Source of the DNA: Cryptobacterium sp. CAG:338
GTDB taxonomy: Bacteria; Actinomycetota; Coriobacteriia; Coriobacteriales; Eggerthellaceae
Length of the DNA: 5,741 bases
Reading direction: 5' to 3'
Assembly: GCA_000435475.1 (NCBI GenBank)
Contig: FR896041.1
Span: 1 to 5,741 of the forward strand
Shown: piece after piece, positions 1 to 5,080 of the stretch
Numbering within the stretch: the first letter of the stretch is position 1
How the letters are laid out: every line of letters begins with the position of its first letter
The notes under the pieces: model-generated
Databases searched by the model: none
What the model saw: the letters and a program-made list of their open reading frames with translations, nothing else
What the model was told of the DNA's origin: nothing
Position numbers and translations under genes: made by a program

Positions 1-1
1 A

Positions 2-1408
2 GAAACCAAAAAAATAACCGACGATAGTCGTGAAAAGTTTTCGAGTCGCTTAGGCTTTATCTTAATTAGTGCTGGATGCGCTATTGGCTTAGGCAATGTT
101 TGGCGTTTTCCTTATATTACGGGCGAATATGGTGGAGCGGCGTTTGTGCTTCTTATTCTTTTCTTTCTAGTGGTTCTGGGGCTGCCAATTATGGTTATGG
201 AATTTGCCATGGGCCGTGCGAGCTATCGCTCTATTGCTCGTAGCTTTGACGCGCTTGAACCTCGTGGGTCAAAATGGCATCGCTTTAAGTGGTTAGGCCT
301 TGTTGGTTGCTACTTGCTTATGATGTTTTATACCGTGGTTTGCGGTTGGACGCTGGCATATTTCTTGAAAACGGCAACTGGCGAGCTGGGCCCTACGGCA
401 GATATCGCAGGTGTTTTTAATGGCTTACTTGCTAATCCTTTTGAGATGACGGGCTGGATGTTGCTGGTCATGACTATTGGATTTGGGGTGTGCGCTCTAG
501 GGGTTCAAAAAGGTATTGAGCGAATTACAAAAGGCATGATGGCAGCGCTCTTCGTCATCATGGGAATCCTTTGTGTGCATTCGTTGTTGCTCGAAGGCGG
601 GCAAGCAGGTCTCGAATTCTACTTGTTGCCTAATTTGGATAATCTTTTTAATAATCCCAATGCCACATTTCCGCAGATTGTCTTTGCTGCTATGAGTCAG
701 GCACTTTTCATGCTTTCAATTGGCGTAGGATCCATGTCCATTTTTGGCAGCTATCTAGGACGAGAGAAGAAGCTTACGGGCGAAGCCGCAAATATTGCCT
801 TACTAGATACGCTGGTTGCAATTATGGCAGGCTTGATTATTTTTCCTGCTTGTTTTGCTTATGGAGTAAGCCCTGATTCGGGTCCTGGCCTAGTATTTTT
901 GACGCTTCCTCATGTTTTTGCGCAAATGCCTTTTGGACAGTTATGGGGAGCATTGTTCTTCTTGTTTGTTGCGGCAGCAGCCTTATCTTCGGTCATCGCC
1001 GTGTTTGAGGCGATTCTTCGTTTTTCGATGGACCAGTGGAACATGACCCGAAAGAAAGCTGTATTTATTAATGCGCCAATACTTACGTTGCTTTCGATGC
1101 CTTGTATTTTGGGCTATAACCTGTGGTCAGGTTTTTCCGTGCCTGGCATTGGCGATGTTCAGACGCTTGAAGACTTTATCTTATCTAACAATATTTTGGT
1201 AATTGGATGCATTGTCTTTATCTTGTTCTGCACTACCAAGCGTGGTTGGGGATGGGATAATTTTATCTCTGAGGCGAATAGCGGTTCTGGTATCAACTTC
1301 CCTGTATGGGCGCGCCTTTGGGTAAAGTACGGCATTCCTGTTTTAATGCTTATTGTCTTTATTGGTGGTTGGATTCCCACTCTGCAGGTGTGGCTTGGTC
1401 TTGGCTGA
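2..1408 (+). CDS. Neurotransmitter:sodium symporter (NSS/SNF, LeuT-like) family transporter, 5'-partial
   Basis: A Na+-coupled inner-membrane importer of amino acids or related small amines; the substrate cannot be told from sequence. The reading frame is open to the left edge, so the start codon lies outside; the GTG at 146 is internal. The family TM1 signature is complete: SRLGFILISAGCAIGLGNVW then RFPY, with residues 25-36 of the fragment matching LeuT G20-F31, including Ala22, Asn27 and Arg30. TM2 carries the GLPIMVMEFAMGR motif. About 11 hydrophobic segments follow and the protein ends in TM11 (near GIPVLMLIVFIGGWIP), the usual count for bacterial NSS proteins. Na2-site residues are present in TM8 (ALSS, Ser329-Ser330 for LeuT Thr354-Ser355). 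At the Na1 site Asp269 replaces LeuT Asn286, a common change, but Met237 stands at LeuT Thr254, which is unusual. The gene ends with TGA, showing that TGA is a normal stop here. No clear terminator follows; the next DNA is a tandem repeat array. Family assignment is very safe. Confidence 0.95.
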   Translation, partial: ETKKITDDSREKFSSRLGFILISAGCAIGLGNVWRFPYITGEYGGAAFVLLILFFLVVLGLPIMVMEFAMGRASYRSIARSFDALEPRGSKWHRFKWLGLVGCYLLMMFYTVVCGWTLAYFLKTATGELGPTADIAGVFNGLLANPFEMTGWMLLVMTIGFGVCALGVQKGIERITKGMMAALFVIMGILCVHSLLLEGGQAGLEFYLLPNLDNLFNNPNATFPQIVFAAMSQALFMLSIGVGSMSIFGSYLGREKKLTGEAANIALLDTLVAIMAGLIIFPACFAYGVSPDSGPGLVFLTLPHVFAQMPFGQLWGALFFLFVAAAALSSVIAVFEAILRFSMDQWNMTRKKAVFINAPILTLLSMPCILGYNLWSGFSVPGIGDVQTLEDFILSNNILVIGCIVFILFCTTKRGWGWDNFISEANSGSGINFPVWARLWVKYGIPVLMLIVFIGGWIPTLQVWLGLG

Positions 1409-1411
1409 TAA

Positions 1412-1750
1412 TATGCATGGCTTATCCTACGCCGAAGGTATTCCGACAAAAGCAATCTGGTAGTAGAACAGAAGTATTCAACTGAAAAGCATCTAGGGAT
1501 AAGAGGGAATATTTTGTCAAAAGCACCCGACGGTATAACAGGAATATATCGCCGAAAACCATCTGGTGGTAAGACGGGAGTATCCAGCGGTAAGACGGAA
1601 ATGCTTTAACAAAGCATCCGACAACAAGATGAAAATATTCTGACTAAAGCATCCGGCGACAAGACGAAAGTATTTTGGCAAAGCATCTGACAGTAGGATG
1701 AAATTATTTTACGAAAGGCATCTTGCGGAAAGCTGCTATTTCGGATTGAA
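1412..1750. repeat. Degenerate tandem repeat array, ~34-37-bp unit, about nine units
   Basis: Seen directly: units start with A(A)AAGCATC-like heads near 1448, 1485, 1519, 1555, 1611, 1646, 1680 and 1714, giving spacings of 37, 34, 36, 56, 35, 34 and 34. The long step at 1555-1611 contains an extra partial unit (about 1587-1610). Consensus parts in order are AAAGCATCYGRCGG, YAAGACGGAA and GTATTYYGNC. A weaker unit may precede (1412-1447) and fading ones may follow (from 1749). Copies differ at roughly a quarter or more of positions, so the array is old. At 1601-1617 one junction forms a perfect hairpin (ATGCTTT, AAC, AAAGCAT). No frame is open through it and unit length is not a multiple of three, so it is not coding. 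There are no conserved spacers, so it is not a CRISPR array. It lies between the 3' ends of the transporter and the pseudogene. Function unknown. Confidence 0.75.
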
Positions 1751-1809
1751 GGAATCTAACGGTAAAACGTTTTGTTGAACTACGCTAAGTTAATCTTTGT
1801 TCGCCAAGT

Positions 1810-2747
1810 CTATCCAGGAAATCCTAATTTTGCACGAAGATGCTGCCTTCTTTGGTTGAAATCTTTCCGATTAATTCTGATTCTATGACTAAGATATCGG
1901 GCGATAACACCAACAAGTTTCTCGAATTCGTATGGGTTGTAGATTTGTTGCTTGGTGACAGAAAGAACATGTATTTTTTCGGATTCTATTTTCATGCGTC
2001 TTGTTGAGTCTAAAACGACTTTTTCGCTGCTGGCATGGTATTGATGACTGTCATATTCAAGGGCTAGTTTTACAGTAGGTCAATACAGATCGCATCGAAA
2101 TCTTTCGGGGTGCCTTGTGCCAGAAAAAGAGTGAGTAACTTGAGCATTGAGCTCAGGTTGCGGAATTCCATACCCACCCATAGAGGTAGGCAAACTCAAA
2201 AGTAAAGCTATTTTTGTTTCCATTGGCGAGGCGGAATTTTCCAAAATATGTGTAAGGGCTTTTCGCGCTTTTATCGACCCTCGAATTCGATCTGCTCTAT
2301 TTAGGTACGCATGTAAAAAGGCAAGTTTGGTTCGCGGCCTTCTGTTTAGTATTTCTCCTGAAATGGGATCTATCGAATACGTTCCACACAGCTCGCAACC
2401 GATATATATCAAACTGATAGGATCTGTAGTTAAGGCTAATTGCAGGAAACATGCCTCAGGGGAACTTACGGCTACGTGAGCACTGTGCCTAAAAAACGAA
2501 TAGGGCGGGATAGGGTTGCTAATTGAATGGCAGCAGATATTCTTTAGATTTCGCTTGTCGTTTTCGTGGGCAACTACTATATGAAAAGGGGTTTTGTGAG
2601 GATCTAATTCTGCTTGAGCAAAACGAATCAGGTCTGAAGTGGGGCTGAAAAGGCAACGTTTTGTATTTTGCGCGTTTGAAGTCTAGAGGGAACATCGTTC
2701 CAGCACCAGTAATCGAGCGCAGATTTATGTCCAAGATAAAGTTTCAT
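1810..2747 (-). pseudogene. Broken DUF559/Vsr-like PD-(D/E)XK nuclease-fold protein (frameshift plus in-frame TGA)
   Basis: Reading the minus strand from ATG 2747 gives MKLYLGHKSALDYW and continues to about 2652. The matching protein then carries on in another frame (FSPTSDLIRFAQ...) down to a TGA at 2080-2082, then in the same frame from 2079 to the TAG at 1810-1812. One missing base in the A4 run at 2648-2651 (T run on the coding strand) explains the frame change. The TGA directly follows FRCDLY, where relatives have Trp, so TGG to TGA is the simplest origin. Rebuilt length is about 312 residues. Nuclease-fold features remain: a helix with SPMETK, the Asp of RCDLY (codon 2089-2091), and LALEYDSHQYH (Glu at 2056-2058, Asp at 2050-2052), resembling the DUF559 pattern of a buried Asp, then Glu-x-Asp and His. 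The N-terminal half (HIVVAHENDKR, SSPEACFLQLA) resembles the AbiEi-like part of actinobacterial DUF559 proteins. No Shine-Dalgarno precedes the ATG. Family and membership in Coriobacteriia come from memory; the true role of the family is unknown to me. Confidence 0.78.
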
Positions 2748-3106
2748 ATTTTTATGCTAGCGAATGGATTTACTATAAAAGAGAAAAATTCCTATCATGA
2801 TTCACACATCTACTGGGTTCATCATGGCAAATAACAAGCAGATACCGCTTTGGGTCAATAACAAATAATGTCGCTAAAGCAAAAGATGCCATTGTGAGCA
2901 GTTTTTTGGCAAGTTCGGTGCTTATCGGGTTTCATTGTTTGAAATTTTGAAGACGGATCGATAGAGATTTGACCCTTTATGCGTTAAATTTGCCTATAAG
3001 CATTCGTATTATGAGTAAAAAACTAGCTTTATTCCGATATTGAATAAATAGAAAAATGCTATCGACCCTATAAGCTAAGATTTTGCCAAAATAGGACTTA
3101 CAGCTG
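2748..3106. other. Gene-poor intergenic stretch with a possible 23-codon ORF remnant
   Basis: About 360 bp of A+T-rich DNA with no long open frame on either strand. A TATAGT hexamer on the minus strand (2772-2777) could be the -10 box of the old nuclease gene, but no matching -35 is visible. On the + strand a 23-codon frame (2797-2868) ends in MANNKQIPLWVNNK; the KQIPL stretch faintly recalls the start of small ribbon-helix-helix proteins, but a stop follows at once and no good ribosome binding site precedes it, so at best it is a remnant. No RNA gene is recognisable. Confidence 0.5.
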
Positions 3107-3140
3107 AAAAAAGTACCTCAATTCCTTGAGGTACTTTTCT
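3107..3140 (-). terminator. Strong intrinsic terminator hairpin, able to work on both strands
   Basis: AAAAGTACCTCAA (3109-3121) pairs perfectly with TTGAGGTACTTTT (3126-3138), a 13-bp stem with a 4-base loop. Read on the minus strand the loop is GGAA, a GNRA-type tetraloop, and the stem runs into six T residues (3112-3107). Read on the + strand the loop is TTCC and the T run is only four. Minus-strand use is therefore favoured. The nearest upstream minus gene is the universal stress protein, whose stop is about 275 bp away, so the transcript would carry a long 3' part. Confidence 0.85.
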
Positions 3141-3330
3141 AGGTTGCATTTATGCACCTGCATTTGCACACTCGCAACGGTGCATTTACGCATTTATATT
3201 GCTCAATCACAACGGCGTAGTTACCTATTCGTGCATTTGTATGTATACATATACATCGCGTATTTATTTGATACATCGAGTATTTACGTATTTGATAAAT
3301 CGAGTATTTACGAATTTGCGCCGAGGTTTT
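3141..3330. repeat. Repeat-rich non-coding stretch (GCATTT/GTATTT motifs, imperfect 35-bp repeat)
   Basis: This stretch is built of recurring GCATTT, GTATTT and GCACCTGC words. The segment at 3164-3194 matches 3199-3229 at 23 of 31 positions by eye, an offset of 35 bp. A pyrimidine-purine alternating A+T-rich tract lies at 3238-3256. Its opening words (GCACCTGCATTTGC) recur in the hexanucleotide tract at 4835-5016. A + strand frame crosses it (3126-3389), but that frame begins inside the terminator and its protein is repetitive, so I take the stretch as non-coding. Confidence 0.6.
3268..3315. repeat. Two 24-bp tandem direct repeats
   Basis: Copies at 3268-3291 and 3292-3315 abut exactly and differ at two positions. 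Both contain ATCGAGTATTTACG. A related partial copy (ATACATCGCGTATTTAT) lies just upstream at 3251-3267. They fall in the 3' region of the universal stress protein transcript if that runs on to the hairpin at 3107-3140. Confidence 0.8.
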
Positions 3331-3383
3331 TATTTAATGAGTTAGCGTTTTATTCTGCGGTTCGTCAATCTGATGGTCAATTT

Positions 3384-3417
3384 AAGTAGCAATTACTGCA
3401 TTTAAACAGTGGTTACT
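3384..3417 (-). terminator. Weak hairpin overlapping the stop of the universal stress protein gene
   Basis: Imperfect inverted repeat: ACTG at 3395-3398 pairs with CAGT at 3407-3410, and outer AGTA (3385-3388) can pair with TACT (3414-3417), with bulges between. There is no clear T run after it on the minus strand, so it may be a partial terminator or merely a 3' structure. Confidence 0.25.
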
Positions 3418-3889
3418 TCACGACTAAGACAGGAATGTCAACCGAGCGCAAAATGCCGTAGCTAACCGAGCCAATGGCTCCTCGAATTGCACCGAGCCCG
3501 CGTGACCCCATTACAATCAGGTCGCAGTCGTAATGCTTGGCGGCATCAATAATAGTTTCGATAGTGTAAATGCCAAATACCACTTCAGCGGTGAGTTCTC
3601 CTTCGAAACCTTCAACAATAGAAACTATTTCATCTTGAAGCTTATGGTCGCTTTCTTCATTGCGCTCTTCTACTACATGGGCGAAATCTTCCTGGGAAGT
3701 AAGGGAGACACCCATGCCAAAGCCAGTCTGATTAATGCTGCTGTAAACTAAATCTTGTGGAGGAGCAGCAACCTCTACTACATGGATCGCAACACCTTCA
3801 ACACCTTCAGAAAGCCCAATAGCCTCCTTTAATGCGTTTTTAGCATGTTCGGAATTATCGTACGGCACGAGAATGTTTTTGAAACTCAT
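3413..3889 (-). CDS. Universal stress protein, UspA family (single domain)
   Basis: A soluble 158-residue protein of the Usp fold, usual length for a one-domain member. These proteins bind ATP or act as dimeric stress and energy-state sensors; the exact partner is not known. The N-terminal strand FKNILVPYDNSEHAKNAL has the typical nucleotide-base-binding Asp, and the C-terminal half shows DLIVMGSRGLGAIRGAIGSV followed by SYGILRSVDIPVLVV, the phosphate-binding loop and last strand. The loop reads G-2x-G-8x-G-S, one residue shorter than the textbook G-2x-G-9x-G(S/T), a variant I believe occurs in other members. A G-rich ribosome binding site (GAGGGGG, 3899-3905) sits 9 bases before the ATG. A TATAAT box lies about 40 bp upstream. 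It lies downstream of the carbonic-anhydrase-like gene on the same strand, 140 bp apart, but appears to have its own promoter. Assignment is safe at family level. Confidence 0.95.
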   Translation of the reverse strand: MSFKNILVPYDNSEHAKNALKEAIGLSEGVEGVAIHVVEVAAPPQDLVYSSINQTGFGMGVSLTSQEDFAHVVEERNEESDHKLQDEIVSIVEGFEGELTAEVVFGIYTIETIIDAAKHYDCDLIVMGSRGLGAIRGAIGSVSYGILRSVDIPVLVVK

Positions 3890-3926
3890 CGTGAATCGCC
3901 CCCTCAGATTCCCTACCTATACTGCC

Positions 3927-3964
3927 ATTATACTCGTCTGGACTCTCGAGTGAGAGAAATCTCT
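3927..3964 (-). promoter_or_regulatory. Promoter of the universal stress protein gene with overlapping inverted repeats
   Basis: On the minus strand a perfect TATAAT lies at 3932-3927, which would place the transcript start near 3920 with a leader of about 30 bases. No good -35 is present (CTCTCA at 18-bp spacing matches three of six). In the spacer and -35 region two overlapping inverted repeats are seen on the + strand: CTCTC-gagt-GAGAG (3943-3956) and AGAGA-aa-TCTCT (3953-3964). The poor -35 plus symmetry suggests an activator or repressor site; that part is inference. Confidence 0.55.
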
Positions 3965-4012
3965 TGCGTGTAGAAAGAGAAGCGTGCCCCTGGAACGAGC
4001 CCGAGAACTTAC

Positions 4013-4044
4013 TTTAGAGAGTACCGATTTTAGAGAGCACCGAT
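4013..4044. repeat. 16-bp tandem duplication spanning the stop codon of the carbonic-anhydrase-like gene
   Basis: TTTAGAGAGTACCGAT (4013-4028) is followed at once by TTTAGAGAGCACCGAT (4029-4044), one mismatch. The second copy contains the gene's TAA stop (4032-4030) and last codons; the first repeats them after the stop, in another frame. It looks like a recent local duplication. Confidence 0.9.
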
Positions 4045-4653
4045 CTTGCGCAGTAAATCCTCATTAGGATGGAATACAAGTCCCTCGGCATACATGCGTG
4101 TTGCTTCGGTTAAATTTCCTTCAGAAAGGCTTTCGATGATATTTACTACTTCTTCTTGGGTGAGTTCGCGTTTAATTTTGCCAGGCACTCCAACAACCAT
4201 GTGATAATCAGGTACCACCATGCCTTCAGGAACAATACAACCTGCGCCAACTACGCAGTTGTTCCCAATTTTTGCTCCATTAAGTACTACGGCGTTCATT
4301 CCAATCAGGGAGTTATCGCCAATTTCGCAAGCATGAATAACGCAACCATGACCAAGGGTGGTATGTTCACCAATGATAATAGGTTGGCCTTCCGATTCAT
4401 GTAGGACACAATTCTCTTGCACATTTGTCTCGGCACCGATTTCGATGTAGTCACAGTCACCACGCAAGCAGGCGCCATGCATTACTACCGCATGATATCC
4501 AATACGCACATCTCCTACGATCCAGCACGTATCTGAAATGTAAGCTTCAGGGTGGATGGAAGTGCTTCCGCGATATTTGATGGTGGGTGCGGTTTTCTCG
4601 ATGTGCTCACGATATCCTTCGGGAATAGTGTAGGTGGTCTTTCTCTCGAACAT
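4030..4653 (-). CDS. Gamma-carbonic-anhydrase-like hexapeptide-repeat protein (YrdA/PaaY type)
   Basis: A 207-residue left-handed beta-helix protein, expected to be a trimer with a metal held between subunits. Some relatives hydrate CO2, others are thioesterases or of unknown activity, so the reaction is not certain. Residues matching the Methanosarcina Cam active site are present: Arg64 and Asp66 (LRGD), Gln79 (NVQE), and the three metal His at 85 (VLHES), 102 (LGHG) and 107 (VIHA). The spacing from His85 to His102 is short, as in YrdA/PaaY proteins, so the longer acidic loop of Cam is missing. Hexapeptide turns run from about residue 40 to 145 (IGDNSLIGMN, IGNNCVVGAG), then the end motif GVPGKIKREL and a C-terminal helix pair. 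A very G-rich ribosome binding site (AAGGGGGG, 4666-4659) lies 5 bases before the ATG. It precedes the universal stress protein on the same strand. The family is sure; enzyme activity is not. Confidence 0.93.
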   Translation of the reverse strand: MFERKTTYTIPEGYREHIEKTAPTIKYRGSTSIHPEAYISDTCWIVGDVRIGYHAVVMHGACLRGDCDYIEIGAETNVQENCVLHESEGQPIIIGEHTTLGHGCVIHACEIGDNSLIGMNAVVLNGAKIGNNCVVGAGCIVPEGMVVPDYHMVVGVPGKIKRELTQEEVVNIIESLSEGNLTEATRMYAEGLVFHPNEDLLRKIGAL

Positions 4654-4681
4654 AATTTCCCCCCTTGTTTACTTTATTTCC

Positions 4682-4687
4682 ATAATA
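4682..4687 (-). promoter_or_regulatory. Probable -10 box of the carbonic-anhydrase-like gene
   Basis: On the minus strand TATTAT (4687-4682), in the context GGTATTATGG, would start a transcript near 4675 with a leader of about 20 bases. The context resembles the TATAATGG of the universal stress protein promoter. No good -35 is seen (best TTCAAT at 19-bp spacing). Confidence 0.4.
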
Positions 4688-4733
4688 CCTGATACTGACC
4701 GGCGAAATTGAAGCGCATACAGACAAACTTCAC

Positions 4734-4754
4734 CTGTTTCGATAGCTGAAACAG
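4734..4754. promoter_or_regulatory. Perfect 7-bp inverted repeat, possible operator
   Basis: CTGTTTC (4734-4740), 7-base spacer, GAAACAG (4748-4754). It sits in the gap between the divergent carbonic-anhydrase-like and hisZ genes, about 50 bp upstream of the minus-strand -10 and about 70 bp upstream of the candidate + strand -10. There is no T run on either side, so a terminator is unlikely. GAAAACAG recurs nearby at 4778-4785. Confidence 0.4.
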
Positions 4755-4799
4755 ATTAAGAGTATTCTATGAAGACCGAAAACAGTAACAAAAATGTAA

Positions 4800-4828
4800 T
4801 GCACTTTATCACTCTACTGTGCTAAAGT
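4800..4828 (+). promoter_or_regulatory. Candidate promoter for the hisZ transcript
   Basis: TGCACT (4800-4805, three of six matches to the -35 consensus), 17-bp spacer, then TAAAGT (4823-4828, four of six) with an upstream TG forming an extended -10 (TGCTAAAGT). The transcript would start near 4835 and carry a leader of about 245 bases made mostly of the hexanucleotide tract. Weak matches, so tentative. Confidence 0.35.
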
Positions 4829-4834
4829 ATCGAT

Positions 4835-5016
4835 GCGCTTGGACTTGCCTTTGTGCTTGCACTTACACGTGTTTTCGCATTGCGCGGTTAAATCGCAAAG
4901 ATGCACCTGCACCTGCGCACGCACCTGCACATGCGTATACACACGCGCATACCCATACACTAGCGCTTGCGTTTGCATCTGCCTTTGCGATTGTGTCTGC
5001 CTGCACTTGCATCGCC
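4835..5016. repeat. Hexanucleotide-periodic tract (GCNNNT-like) upstream of hisZ
   Basis: Seen directly: about seven hexamers in phase from 4835 (GCGCTT, GGACTT, GCCTTT, GTGCTT, GCACTT...) and, after a 26-base interruption (about 4877-4902), about 17 in phase from 4903 (GCACCT, GCACCT, GCGCAC, GCACCT, GCACAT, GCGTAT...) to about 5004. Most begin GC and end T. Because six bases are two codons, several frames on both strands stay open as alternating dipeptides (Ala-X, Cys-X, Gln-X); this explains the overlapping open frames, none of which has a ribosome binding site or looks like a protein. It fills most of the 240 bp before hisZ. Confidence 0.75.
4926..4952. other. 27-bp perfectly alternating pyrimidine-purine tract (possible Z-DNA former)
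   Basis: From TGCACATGCG to the ACGCGCATAC end every step alternates pyrimidine and purine, with CG, CA/TG and TA steps mixed; a further 7 bases (4954-4960) alternate after a single break. Such tracts can adopt Z-DNA under negative supercoiling. It lies inside the hexanucleotide tract upstream of hisZ. Confidence 0.6.
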
Positions 5017-5062
5017 TTTGTGCTGTGAGGTTCAAGTGGAAAAGTTGTTTTGGAGCATCATG

Positions 5063-5067
5063 AGGAG
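5063..5067 (+). promoter_or_regulatory. Ribosome binding site of hisZ
   Basis: AGGAG ends 13 bases before the ATG at 5081, a rather long spacing. An alternative in-frame ATG at 5060-5062 would add seven residues (MRRKKNS) and has only GGAG (5052-5055) four bases before it. The AGGAG would then be inside the gene. The ATG at 5081 is preferred because MNYVTPVGFRD begins as HisZ/HisS proteins usually do. Confidence 0.55.
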
Positions 5068-5080
5068 AAAGAAGAACTCT

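Noticed and set aside
1159..1455. Minus-strand open frame of 98 codons
   Set aside because: It lies mostly antisense to the well-supported transporter gene and has no family features.
1412..1750. CRISPR array
   Set aside because: Repeats abut without unique spacers and are strongly diverged along their whole length; no cas genes are present.
1764..1773. Palindrome AAAACGTTTT as a transporter terminator or operator
   Set aside because: Only a 10-bp A+T-rich self-complementary word with no loop and no T run beyond it; could be chance.
2080..2082. In-frame TGA read as selenocysteine or as a reassigned Trp codon
   Set aside because: The transporter ends at a TGA in its expected place, so TGA is a stop here; the replaced residue in relatives is Trp, not Cys, no selenocysteine element was evident, and a second lesion (frameshift) is present in the same gene.
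2147..2479. Plus-strand open frame of 110 codons
   Set aside because: Antisense shadow of the nuclease-like pseudogene, whose minus-strand translation shows recognisable family motifs.
3126..3389. Plus-strand open frame of 87 codons
   Set aside because: Starts inside the terminator stem, crosses the repeats and gives a repetitive protein (SSIY units) with no ribosome binding site.
3533..4404. Plus-strand frames at 3533-3751 and 4156-4404
   Set aside because: Antisense to the universal stress protein and carbonic-anhydrase-like genes, both strongly supported on the minus strand.
4819..5063. Overlapping + strand (and one minus) open frames upstream of hisZ as small proteins or a his leader peptide
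   Set aside because: They arise from the 6-bp period of the tract, have alternating dipeptide composition, no ribosome binding site, no run of His codons and no attenuator hairpin with T run.
4755..5080. T-box riboswitch controlling hisZ
   Set aside because: No T-box core sequence and no stem with anticodon-like loop or terminator was found; the leader is mostly hexanucleotide repeat.
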